From Russula earlei (taxonomy: Eukaryota; Basidiomycota; Agaricomycetes; Russulales; Russulaceae): 64,000 nucleotides of DNA. Location of the stretch: contig JAGFNK010000222.1 in assembly GCA_025769875.1 (NCBI GenBank), positions 16,315 to 80,314 of the forward strand, written 5' to 3'. The position numbers and the translations under genes were made by a program. A model generated the notes under the pieces. It saw nothing but the letters and a program-made list of their open reading frames with translations. It had not been told where the DNA came from and searched no databases. Positions 32,141 through 42,770 of this stretch are shown here, piece after piece (the stretch's first letter is position 1; the number at the start of each line of letters is the position of its first letter).

Positions 32141-35044
32141 AGCTTTTGACTTTTAGCGGTGGGTTGGATGATCAAGAATTGCCATAAAAGGCGATTGGTC
32201 GGCAAGAGAATCGGGGGTTCAATCACATGTTAAATTACACATATAAGCGAGTTAACAGTAGCATAACTACTTACCTTTTTCCCTACCAAATCAAAAACAA
32301 ATGTTATCCTGTTTCCGATTGGCCGGCGCATCATCCGCCCCATCCGCTCCATCCGCCGCTTCCGGCCCGAGCGCCCCTTGCACGACACAATGTTTAAAGT
32401 TCACGCATGCCCCTTCAAAGATCATTGCCAATTCTGGAAAGAGGGGAGATTTTAATTATGACCGGGAGCACGGCGGATACCCCATGGAATGGCCGACAGC
32501 AGCCGATTTCGACGCGTGGCGCCGGCAAGAAGAACTGGCTCATGCAATTGAATTGATTACATCCAGCACCGAGCATGGGCAGGGATGGACAAAAAAAGTT
32601 TTCGTCTGTTCCCGCCAACTATCCGGAGGAGCTTCGCGTTATGTAAAGAAGCACCCCGATTGCACACGGAGATCCGAGATCAAGAAGACGGGTTGCCGTT
32701 GCTGAATAGTCATCAAATCATACGCAGACGCGCCTACCATTCTCGGACAATACGCAAGCGAGCATGACCATGAAATTGGAATTGCTAATCTCGCTTACAC
32801 ACGAATGTCACGCGTAGCGCGCGATAAAATTAGATCCTTGTTGTCAAGGAAGGTTGATCCATGGGAAATAGTAAGTGTGCATTGAATTTATTTTTAATCG
32901 CTAACCTAATGAATTGAAAGGTACGCGATATTCAGGATTCGTCGCCCGATGGCAGCCGAGACCGATTCATCTCGCTTCGGGATGTGAGCCGCATGGCCCG
33001 GGAAATTGAAGATAACAATATCAGGCTGCATCCAGAGGATGCCATCTCCACCAGGCTCTGGTTGGACAGATTGAGAGATGAAAATACAAATGTATTTTAC
33101 AAAGATAGGCTGCACAGTGCCCCATCTCAGTCAAATCTGCAGGAGGATGCATATGTGTTATGCATCCAGACCCCTTTCCAAATGGAGGCATTCCGCCACC
33201 TCGGGAACGGCTTCATCGGTATTGACACAACTCATAATATTACTCAATATCCGGACTTTTTATTATTTACCATGATCGTGCGGGATCACTGGGGACATGG
33301 TGCGTAATATTTAGTAAATGTCAATTTAGCGTGCTTACCTTTTCCGGATAGGTGTGCCTGTTGCCTGGATGCTGGCATCCAATGGAACAACGGACACAAT
33401 TTCCTTTTTTGTCCGTTGGGTCAGGGATGCCAGTCCGGCTATCCAGCCGTCTATTATTATGACAGATCGTGATGCCACGCAGATTGCCGCCCTCAAGATT
33501 GCTTATCCGGGAAGTTGGATATGGCTTTGCAAATGGCACATGTTGCGCGCGATGCAATCACACTTCAATACAACCGAATTTCCTGATCTGTGGGATAAGA
33601 TCAAGAGATGGGTACATACAGATGATCAGGCCGACTTTCTGCAAATCTGGGAGGAGATCTCCACTGATCCTCAGGTCCCACAAAGTTTTGTGAACTACCT
33701 TGGGTGTGAATGGATGCCTGTGGTCCATATGTGGTCCATGGTTTTCCGGAAAAATCGGCATATCTTTGAGGAAGGGGACACAAATATGTTGATCGAAGCG
33801 TATGTGTTCCAACTGATCTAAAGATAAGATGACTTAATCATTTTTTAGATATCATCACGTCCTCAAATCACACTGGCTCGATGGCAAGCGCAATCGGCAG
33901 ATCGATCGAATCTTATTTGTGCTAGTGCATCGAATGGTGCCGTATTACCAAAACAGGCACGAACGTCAGCAAGTCGGGCTCGATGGTCGGGACCTGGCGG
34001 CTGACAGGCGTTGGAAACTTTTCGCCCGCGCTGAGAGCATATCACAAGATTCGATTTTGCAATTCGATGAGATCTGCTTTCACGTCGCTTCACAATCCCG
34101 GTCCGGCAAGTTTTACTCAATCGATCTGATGAAGTCGACTTGTGATTGCACAGATTATCCACGGATTAGATTCTGCAAACACATTGCAGCAATCTACATC
34201 CACTTTCCCCACCTCTGTCCTGAAGAGAGCACCCAAAAAGCTCCCACAGAGAATGCAAATAGATCCCCTGACCCACCATCCCCATCCACCAGGCCAAGGG
34301 AGAGCTTAGTATCTCTCTCACAGGAGATCATATCGTTATCATGCGATCTCGCATCTAGGCTTGAGGATACTAATCAATCAGCGGAGATCGTCGAGGCCGC
34401 CCGGGCCGCCAAATACAGTTTGGCAGCCGCAATTAATATAATTCAAGGTTTCAAGGTCTTACCCAATAAAGAGGTAATTGCACCCAATCAGCATATGTGG
34501 ACAGAGACAGCCAAGCGTATGGGTGTCAAACGGGGCCCAAAACAACGGACCAGTCTCCCCGACACGCGGGGACTTACAGCGCAAAGCATCGGCGTCGCTA
34601 AGGGAAAGCGCCGCCGTGTTCACGATGATCCGTACGCCGGGGGCGAACGGTCGGGCAAGCGCGCCAAGCCCGATGCAACATCTGCCGCCGCGAATGCACG
34701 CACGTGTGCCCTCGGGGAACCGCCGTCTCAAACCCCCCTCCCTCGGAACCCCCCTCGGAACCCCCCTCCCTCAGATGCCACCGCCTCCCTTGCACCATGT
34801 CCCTTCGGACTCGCACCGCCGCCTGTTCTAGCGGCCTCATCTTCTGCTGATCCTTACAATAGAAAATCTTTATTTGTATTGTAATTTATTTTCAAGATAC
34901 ATAATAAATAAGTCATTAAATAAGTGATTTAGAAAATACTTTGGTGTCATTTACACGCGTGATTGAAGCCCTGATTATCTTGCCGACCCAATCACCTTTT
35001 ATAGTAATTTTTGATCATCTAACCACCGCTAAAAGTACGCAACT
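32141..35044 (+). mobile_element. Mutator-like element (MULE), 2904 bp
   Basis: Terminal inverted repeats of about 60 bp (shared core CTTTTAGCGGTGG, then GATGATCAA, ATAAAAGG and TCGGCAAGA) face each other at 32141-32205 and 34980-35044. The 9-bp direct repeat CCCGCTGGC is at 32132-32140 and 35045-35053, the duplication length expected of Mutator-type elements. It encodes one SWIM-type transposase with a nonsense codon. It sits only 22 bp inside gypsy A's 3' LTR. Confidence 0.9.
32301..34884 (+). pseudogene. MULE transposase (DDE, SWIM zinc finger), one nonsense codon
   Basis: Exons 32301-32870, 32921-33299, 33352-33799 and 33849-34884, with GT..AG introns of about 50 nt, give one 811-codon reading. 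Only one codon breaks it: TGA at 32703-32705, followed in frame by IVIKSYADAPTILGQYASEH. The catalytic core shows GFIGIDTTHNIT (first Asp), IIMTDRDATQIAALKIA (second Asp), LCKWHML, and Glu in LQIWEEI. The SWIM motif CDCTDYPRIRFCKH (CxC..CxH) is near residue 530. The tail is basic and Pro-rich. The single stop fits a CGA-to-TGA change; otherwise all parts of a FAR1/MuDR-like fungal transposase are present. Confidence 0.85.
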
Positions 35045-36368
35045 CCCGCTGGCCATGGAGTCATGTGATTCAGGGGTATTGGTTGACTGCCGACATGATC
35101 CCCATGTTAACTCCTACGCCTCACACGTCTCTCCATCAAGTCTCTCCCCCTGTGTTTCTCCTTATCTCCATTTTTTCATTTCATTCCTTCCACCACCACT
35201 TTCCTTCACACCTCATGAGAACAACATCACCAGTTTTTTGGACCAATCTCGAAGTGCAGATGTCACCAAAGCCCTCTCTCTCTCATGCTTTTCCAGCCCA
35301 CCTCCTCGCCCCATCGTCAACGACGTCACCAAAGCTCTCTCTTTCATGTTCTTCCAGCCCACTTCCTTGCATCCTCATCAACCCCATCATCATTCGTCTA
35401 GACCTTTCATCGTTTTCAAGTCCGCCGCCTCGTGCCCTCAACAACCACGTCATCACCTTCCTTGTCCTTTCATCATTTCGCAGTCCGCCGCCTCACGAAC
35501 TTGTCGACCATCTCGCACCTGCACTCTCGACTTCCTTTCATCGTGTAGCAATTCCACCCGTGCCGTCCAGTCCACTCTCGACTTCCTTTCATTGCGTAGC
35601 AATTCCACCCACGCCGTTCAGTCCACTCTTGACTTCCTTTCATCGCATACCAATCGCACCCACACCTGTCGGCCAGCTCTCGACCCCCTTTCATCGCGTC
35701 GCCCCACCGTGACTACCATGACGCATTCATCCATCTTTCGCCGTCGTCACCGCAGTCAGATGCGAGGGCTCAGTGCCCCGATGACACACGATTACTGTTG
35801 CCAGAACTTTGTATGTTACCTCTCTGCCTGTTTTCAGCTATGAATTCTCCGACTGCCTTTGTCTTCTTTGATTCATTTACTTCTGATCGGTTTCGTTTAC
35901 CTTACACGTTTCGGATTCCTTACACAGACCTCGTTTCCTCTACTCACTGTTTGCATCTCTGGTACTCCCACTCCCCCGAATGTCCCTCTCCTTTGTAGTT
36001 TCCGCTCTGTATAAAAAGACAGTAGTTATGTCTCAGAATAGGATCATCCTTTTGGTGGAGAAAAAAAAAACCTCTCTCCTATGTGCCGCCGCGAAATCAA
36101 CGTCAACGCGTTCGACTTGGCTTCGCCTTTCCGACCCACTTTTTCCACGTCGCGTCCATGAGCTGGAGAATACTCTTGCTCTTCTACTCTCCTTCTCCCT
36201 CTCTTGGTCTCAACTGTCTTACGATTCTCACTCACACGTCACCTGATGCGCTTCAACGTCCAACCTTCGCTGAGGGTGATGTCACTGGAGCTCATCGCGT
36301 TGGACGAATCTAATGCTGACAGCTCACAAAGAATCGAGAAACGCCAGCAAAGCTTAGAGCTGGTGCCT

Positions 36369-36575
36369 TGACATGGCACCAAAATACTTCCGTGTTCGTG
36401 TATATAATGTGTAGCTTGCATACCATGTAGACCCCAAGTCAAATCTCCTGTCTCTTAGTCTCATAGCCTCTCAATCGTAGTCTCATTTCTGCTCACAAGC
36501 ATTGGGAACGCTTACTCGTACATTGAACACTATTCGAATCTCTCGTTATCGTTGCTACCCCAAGTGACGGTGACA
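36369..36575 (+). mobile_element. Possible short LTR, 207 bp
   Basis: TG..CA bounds (TGACATGGCACC to ACGGTGACA) and an internal GTATATAATGTG box suggest an LTR. The following TTTTTGGTGGTTTC resembles a primer site two to four bases after the end. No duplicate flank or partner LTR was found, so this is weak. Confidence 0.25.
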
Positions 36576-36637
36576 TTTTTGGTGGTTTCTCAACTTGAGA
36601 AACCTCTGGAAACTGAGAGGCACAATTACTGATGACA

Positions 36638-36736
36638 GATCACCAGCTCGGAACTCCTGCACCGGCACCATAATCATGGCACATGCATATCAACTCAGTC
36701 CTGCACATCAGGTACTCATGATACTCATACAACAGT
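36638..36736. repeat. Dispersed 100-bp repeat, copy 2
   Basis: Near-identical, same orientation, to 6389-6488 (shared ACCGGCACCATAAT, GGCACATGCATATCAACTC and CATCAGGTACTCATGATACT). Confidence 0.7.
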
Positions 36737-36822
36737 TTATAATGCATGCTTTTCTATGGCTAGTGCTCTCACCGGCTCGGATCGAAACCGTTTGGAGCCG
36801 AGCCTGAGCCGTATCTGAGCCT

Positions 36823-37131
36823 TATAAGGTGAGCCATATTTCTGGCCACGGAATCACGTGTGGACCGCGGGACGCCTCACCTGCTCTCGCACCTCCCTCC
36901 TTCGTGGTCTCTCGTTCCCAGCCCTCACCACACCACAAGCCACCTTGCGCCCAACATCAAGATCTCGACCGGATCGCCCAGTCCTCGCCACCGACCACGC
37001 ACACACGCCACACCCCGGCACACTCGACGCGTTCGCATCTCAGGCCTTTCACCTTGGCCTCGACCCCCTTGCCTTTTCAATACATCAGATTCCCTTTCAC
37101 CATTCCTCTTTCATTCCTTTCATCTTTAGTA
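36823..37131 (+). mobile_element. Truncated LTR of family C (copy C3)
   Basis: The stretch from ATAAGGTGAGCCATAT to CTTTCATCTTTAGTA parallels the first 60% of LTR C1, including its GCACACCGACGCGTTCGC-like and CAGGCCTTTCACC parts. It stops where the tandem-repeat gene copy begins at 37132, which has lost its start codon there. Confidence 0.6.
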
Positions 37132-40100
37132 CCTCCTCACGTTCCCCGTCGTCTTCAGCACACGCCGCACACTCAAATTCGAACGCCCCACTACGTATCA
37201 CTCCGCCCCTCTCCTCCCCAGTCCGGTGGCAACGCGCGTGCCACGGTCTCGTCGCCTGATGACGACCCGTCCAGATTTGCTGTGAATGCATCTCCGCCTG
37301 ATAATAGACTGGTGGATTCGCGATCTCATGCTGTTCTCGACGGAGAACGAACACCGCCTCATGCAAGCACTGATGGGACGGCGCCTTCGGGCGAGTCCCG
37401 TACCGGCGGTCCCGCAACCGTTGGCTCCTCGAGTCCTTCGCTTCGAGTATCGCGTCCAAGAGATTCACCTCTGGAAGCTGGCCAGTCCTCTCTTGATCCC
37501 AAGGCAACATCAGGAGGACGGCAAGCGGCGGCTGGACACTGAGGGTCCGGATGGCGCAGGGCTAACGCGCGGAATGCGGGAGGTGGCCCGGTGAGCTTCC
37601 CCCATGGAGGTGCTGCCTGGATTTGGTAGTCTTTACTAAATGCCCCCCATTGCTGCAGCTGCTGTCTCCTGCCCTCGCCGCGGTCACAGAACCTGCTGCG
37701 GTCCCCCGTATGTCATCGTCAGGGTCATTACGACAAAGGGCGGGGCGTGAGCCGCGACATGAGGGCACACCTGATGCCCGTGAAGTCCCATCGTCCAGTT
37801 TATCCCAACCTGTCACGCGACCCCGTCCCATGACCCCCGTCCTCTCTCCTCAATACCCACCACATTCGCGGGGTTCACAAGATAAGGACGCCGTCGGAAC
37901 TGCCTCCTCGGTACCTTCCGGGCCAGGACGTGGAGAAAGCGGAGGGATACATCGACTTGCCAACTCCAAGACGGACTCGCGTCGCGAAACGAATGAGAAT
38001 GAGAATGGATCCGGCCCCAAGCCAGTTCACCGCACCTCGTATGTTCGGCCAGGTGCACAGTCGCCCTTCGTTTCTCCGCTGCCCTCAGACAGACCAAACG
38101 TCTCAATGTCGCCGTCACCGCCTGCCGCAGCGCCACCGTCGGTAGCAAAGACAGTGTCCAAATGGACGCGGACATCCATAGGTACACCCTCAAACGATTC
38201 CCAGGCGCGTTATGGGAGAGGACTCACAGATCCTCCGGCTGAATACGGAGGAGCGACTCTCGTTCCTGCCACTCAAAATCCACCACAGTGGCAGGGATCA
38301 CAAGAGAACAGCGTCATCGGTGCCGCGCCCTTGGGACCTTCTGGGCCAGGACGTGGAGAAACCGGAGAGAGAGATCGACCCGCCAACGTCAACGCGGACT
38401 CACGTCGCGAAACAAGCGAGGAAACGAATGCATCCCGCCCCGAGCAAGTTAGCCGCACGCCTTCTGTTCGACTAGACGCAAAGTCGCCCTTCGTTTCTCC
38501 ACCGCCTTCGGACAAACTAAATATCTCCATGTCGCAGTCACCACCTGCCGCAGCGTCGCCTGCCGGTAACAAAGGCAGTGTCGAAATGGACGTCCACACC
38601 TATGGGTACACCCTCAAACGACTCCCAGGCGCGTTATGTGAGAGGATTCACAGATGTTGATGTTCCGGCTGTATACGGAGGAGCAGCTTCCGTTCCTGCC
38701 GCTGCCGCTCCAAGTCCACCACTGTTGCGGGGATCACAAGAGAACGGCGTCATCGGAGCTGCTCCCTTGGGACCTTCCGGGCCAGCACGCCGACCCGGAG
38801 GGAGAGATCGACCTGCTGACGGTAAAGGGGACTCACATCGCGAAACAAGCGAGGAAACGAATGCATCCCGCCCTGAACAACAACAACTTCGCCCCACCCC
38901 TTCTGTTCAGCTGCTTGCGAGGTCTCAATTCATTTCTGCACCACCCTCGGATAACCGAAACGTCTCCATGACGCCGTCAGTACCTCTCGTAGCACCACCG
39001 CCGGCAGCAAAGATAGCGTCCACACGGACGCCCGTATCTATGGGTACCTTCCCAAAGGACTCCCATGTCAGCGGTCTCACAGATACTCCGGCTGAATACG
39101 GAGGAGCCGCTTCCGTCCCTGCTGCTCAACGCCCACCACATTAGCGAGGGTCACAAGAGAACATCGTCGTCGGAACTGCACCCTTGGGACCTTCCGGATC
39201 AGGACGCGGAGAACCCGGAGGGAGAGATCAACCCGCTGACGCCAAAGGGGACTCACATGGCGGAACAAACGAGGAAACGAATGGATTCCACCCCGAGCAA
39301 GTTCGGCGCACCCCTTCTGTTCAATCACCTGCAAAGTCTCGGTCCAACTCTGCACCACTCTCGGACAGCTAAAACGTCTCCATGACTCCTTCGGCACCCC
39401 TCGTAGCGCCACCGCTGGCAGCAAAGACAGCGCCCAAACGGGCATCCGCATCTACGGACGCCCCATCAAATGACTCTCCGGCGCGTCATGCGAGAGGTTT
39501 CACAAACCCTCCGGCTGAATACGAAGGAACGGCTTCCGTTCCTGCGGCTCAAAACCCACCACATTTGCGAGGGTCACAGGAGACCAGCGTCATCGGAACT
39601 GCTCCCTTGGGACATTCTGGGCCAGCACACGGAGAAACCAAAGGGAGACATCGACCTGCCAACAACGCAAAAGTGGACTCAACAGATGAGAACGAGGATG
39701 GATCTGGCCCTGACCAACTTCGCCGCACCCCTTCTGTTTCGCCAGCTGCATCCGTTCCTCCTAATCTATCGTCGCATCCGCCGCCGTCTCGTGTTGGAGA
39801 CCCGCGTAACCAGAGCAGTTCACCTGGCGAAAAGGATGCCAGCGGGCCATATACCGACGAGCCTAAACCGTTTACTACCCCGCGGTCTGGTGGGTTGTTC
39901 ACATATATGTTCACGGCGTTTGAAACTGGTCAACCACGCTTCTGTGTATATCGATTTTTGTCGTGTAGCACCACCGATGAGTAAGGCACGATCCATTCAG
40001 TTGGCCAGTTACACGCCAGGGAATGCGAATCCAGGTCCATATTATCCAGCCTCGGCGAACGTTCTCAATGATCGACAGCCTTCCCGTCATATAGCTATGG

Positions 40101-40690
40101 ATAGCCATTCAATGCCCGGAGGTGCAGGATGCAGCCAGACGGAACCAGGTGGTTTCTCTATCAGCATAATCTGCCGCTGTGGCAGGTCCGGCAACTAGCT
40201 GCCTTGAGGAGGGTTCGATGTACTTCACACTTCACCGAACTGCTTTAACTTCATAATCATGATTTAATTGATTAGCAAGCACGATTAGTATGACCGTTAT
40301 CATTTCGCACAGGCGGCAGCCCTTTCATTTTCGTCGTAGGCAACCCAGTCTCCCTGTTATCCTGACCGAAACTGTATGATCACTATGATCCCATCGTCCA
40401 CCCTCATCGGATCTCTAGTTGCTCATCCTTGGAACGCCGGATGGCTTGGACATGGACAATACAGCCCTGATCGCCCTCCATGTATGATTAAATTAGGAGG
40501 ATCAAATCACACCTCCTACAGTCTAATCATCAACGGAAACTTTGAATTGAAGAGGACTTTATTTCTTAGGTGTGGCTAGGAGTCGTATATAAAGGTGGAT
40601 GTATGCACCTTTTACATGGGGCGTCTATAGACGAACCGAACAAGAAACGATATGCGAATAAGTCCAGAGGCGTTGTTATCTATACTTCTA
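37132..40690 (+). pseudogene. Left copy of the tandem-repeat protein gene (broken)
   Basis: Collinear, at high identity by eye, with the reverse complement of 53850-57338. Its start is replaced by LTR C3. Compared with the right copy, exon 1 has a deletion with a stop near 37540, a frame shift lies near 38555, in-frame stops occur near 39142 and 39370, and a final TAA at 39984 ends it before the right copy's stop. The intron site (GTGAGC at about 37589 to the CAG at about 37659) is kept. Homology continues past the gene to about 40690, covering a 3' flank with TATATAAAGGTGGATG near 40585. Confidence 0.7.
37132..40690 (+). repeat. Left arm of a 3.5-kb inverted repeat
   Basis: Opposite-orientation partner at 53850-57338. 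Arms are separated by about 13 kb containing the Rab gene, the copia element and module X2. Identity is high enough that only scattered substitutions and small indels are visible across the arms. Confidence 0.8.
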
Positions 40691-40752
40691 CTGGCTCGGG
40701 TGTTAGGCAACGTGTGCCTGTCCCGCTTTCAACATCTCTCATCGCGTTGATC

Positions 40753-40818
40753 GTCGGAAAATTGGGAGGCCATTATAATGAATATTATTTAATTACTATG
40801 GCCTCCCAATTTTCCGAC
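40753..40818. repeat. Perfect 21-bp-stem hairpin
   Basis: Left arm 40753-40773 (starts GTCGGAAAATTGGG) and right arm 40798-40818 (ends CCCAATTTTCCGAC) are exact reverse complements around a 24-nt AT-rich centre. It sits just outside the inverted-repeat arm. It could be a tiny remnant of a palindromic element or an RNA hairpin; no run of T follows that would suggest a terminator. Confidence 0.9.
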
Positions 40819-41894
40819 TGACCGTCGCTATCCTGTCGTCCATCGCGTCTTGACAATTTGTACTCGATCAATGCCAAACGTTTAAGCGTTCAGTTCATCT
40901 AATTACTGACGGAGCGGCGCCGCGTGCAGTGAGATGGAAGGTGAGCTGCACGACGTCGATGTTCGATATCTTCGATGGCTTGGTCTGTTCAAAGCTTACT
41001 GTAATAGCTCGCTCTGCCGACTTTGGGTCCTCCGACGTTACTTGATTTTGCAAAGCCACTGACAGATTTGCAAAACGTTTTTTTCGCAAATTTCCCTTTT
41101 TTTTCAGGAGATTTTCCCGTGCCCCGCTGTTCGCAGCTATCCAGGAATCACGCACAATCGCGATGGCGCTGACCAGGGTTATCAGCGAGGCCTGGCATAC
41201 CGTTACTCAGAGCCCCCATCGTCATATTCAAACAGCCGCCTTCAACATGTAGCTCGCCCGGAAGGGGAACGCTTGACTTCGTGATGCAGGACGAGGAGCG
41301 ACACGCTCGCGAGAAGAGGGTGAAGGGCGCGGCGTTGACGAGATGGCATTCACAGAGGCAGGAAGAGGGAAACGACGTCTAAATTTTTGGGACACTACCT
41401 AGAAGAGCTATATACAAGAGGAGATCAAAGGGAAATGATATTATGAAGGGAAATGGGTGTGAAATGGGGTCGAGACCGCACGAGATTGAGACACGGAAAC
41501 AAAGAATCAAAGAGAAGACTGATTGAGATCTTATGGAAAGAAACTGAAACGTTAACTCCCGCACACATGAAATCGATGCCTACTACATCTCCCTAGATGC
41601 GAAACCACGCGAGGAGCGTGACCCGTTGGGTACTGCGTCAAAGAGGTGGAGGTGATCGAGGAGGGGCGCGTGTGGCACAAAGTTTTGATGCAAGAGGTTG
41701 AGACCGGGCGATGCTATGGTAAAGGGAAAATGGAAATGAAATGAAGGGGAGACGAGGAAGAAAGAGAGGACTGGAGGTGCGAGAGAGGGAGCGCGTGACC
41801 TGTGGCACATGATTCCAACTCACGGATACCCCGCTGCCTCTGGTGGACCCATAAAATTAACAACAACAACAACAACTCACTCAAGTTCTATGGC
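40819..41894. other. Intergenic, no supported gene
   Basis: Contains a minus-strand open stretch at 40895-41155 without an ATG, a GCTATATACAAGAG promoter-like box near 41408 in a weakly LTR-C-like context, and a short (AAC) run near 41861. Nothing here can be called a gene. Confidence 0.4.
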
Positions 41895-42770
41895 CATTCT
41901 TCAGCACACGCCGTCCACTGAACGAATATCTCCGACTCTCCTCCCAAGCATGGCAACGTACTGTTGTGATTCCTGACCGTGGGTGAGCTTGATCGCGAGC
42001 ACACGAAGCCGAGTGAGGGATCCCCTCACTCGGGATATATACCCAGGACTGCTCTTAGCATCTCCAAGTAGAACTAGTTATTTACACTCAGTTTGTACCT
42101 AGTCTAGTCAATTGACGTAGACGCTGATTGGGTCGACTGACGTTCCATCATTTGGATACCATTCGCTTACCTCCTGCCTACTTAAATGAGTAGATAGTTT
42201 ACCCTTGCTCCTCAGTGATCGCTCACGCGCGCGAGTCACTGAGGTGTGTTTCCACTTACTTATCGTTCCTTTCGTTCCATAAAGCTCATACTTGAATAGT
42301 ACAGTCGTTACATTATTCAGGTAAATATATATCCCAAGTGATCGCTCACGCGCGCGAGTCACTGAGTACAGTCGTTACATTATTCAGCGATTCCCACGTG
42401 TGCGAACGTGCAGGTCCTCTTCGACGCTGCATACACTCACGCATAACAACCCTTCCATACCCCAAATAGACTGTTTCGTTTCTACACGTACTACGGACTC
42501 GTTTCCCGATGACGACCTGTCCAGTTTTGCTCTGCCTGTTTTATGGATCGGTGGATTTGTGATCTCATGATGCGCTCAATGGAGACGAGCACTACCTTAT
42601 GAGGCACTGATAGGATGACGCTCCAGGTGAGTGCCGTGCTAGCGGCCCCGCAGCTATTGCCGCGAGGGCTTCGGCCAAGAGACACCCCTGACAGCTGGTC
42701 AATCCTCTGCCTCTGCTGATCCCACGGCAACATCAGGGTCGACAACCGGCGCTACAAGTAGCTAGGGAAT
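41895..42770 (+). pseudogene. Degenerate 5' part of the tandem-repeat gene family, split by LTR G
   Basis: TTCAGCACACGCCG near 41899 and, after the LTR, a stretch from GATGACGACCTGTCCAG (about 42509) through GTGGATTTGTGATCTCATG to CCCACGGCAACATCAGG (about 42735) align with exon 1 of the left and right copies. It is much more diverged and full of stops. Only the exon 1 region is represented. Confidence 0.6.
41962..42486 (+). mobile_element. Solo LTR, family G, 525 bp
   Basis: Starts TGTTGTGATTCC and ends TTTCTACA with CGTAC on both sides (41957-41961 and 42487-42491), inside the degenerate gene copy. It contains GGGATATATACCC near 42031 and a partly duplicated pair of blocks: GTGATCGCTCACGCGCG at about 42217 and 42339, and TACAGTCGTTACATTATTC at about 42299 and 42366. 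Confidence 0.8.

Larger units (their letters stand above)
24526..36255 (+). mobile_element. Ty3/gypsy element A, full length with nested MULE
   Basis: Two LTRs (24526-25755 and 32119-36255, the latter split by a MULE) enclose a 6.36-kb interior with gag, protease and pol. ACGT is duplicated at 24522-24525 and 36256-36259. Without the MULE the element is about 8.8 kb. The coding regions carry several frameshifts, a premature stop and two changed catalytic residues, so it is inactive. It inserted into the downstream ORF of gypsy B. Confidence 0.85.
32119..36255 (+). mobile_element. 3' LTR of gypsy A, split by the MULE
   Basis: Begins TGTAAGGTGGATT directly after the purine-rich AGGAGG, continues at 35045 after the MULE, and ends GATGCGCTTCA at 36255. 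Removing the MULE and one 9-bp duplication leaves 1224 bp, against 1230 for the 5' LTR. The promoter-like box recurs at about 36005. Confidence 0.85.
8903..36314 (+). mobile_element. Ty3/gypsy element B, old and heavily invaded
   Basis: A single retroelement can be followed across inserted DNA: 5' LTR (8903-9729), two accessory ORFs (9776-12698), gag (15242-15700), RT and RNase H (18598-20170), integrase and chromodomain-like segment (20398-23580), then a coiled-coil-like downstream ORF (23687-24525 continuing at 36260-36314). Insertions interrupting it are LTR B2 with its contents, module X1, a SINE, LTRs F2/F3 and gypsy A with its MULE. All coding parts carry stops or frameshifts. The RT type and chromodomain-like end suggest a chromovirus-like lineage. 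No 3' LTR was found, so the right limit is only the end of recognisable coding sequence. Confidence 0.7.

Noticed and set aside
37562..39984. Antisense ORFs across the left repeat-gene copy as genes
   Set aside because: They repeat with the sense-strand tandem units and appear equally in the right arm; explained by composition.
40895..41155. 86-residue minus-strand ORF
   Set aside because: No ATG start, no recognised domain, no intron or neighbour support.
42217..42390. CRISPR-like array because of repeated GTGATCGCTCACGCGCG blocks
   Set aside because: Only two copies, inside a solo LTR in a eukaryotic genome; simply an internal duplication.
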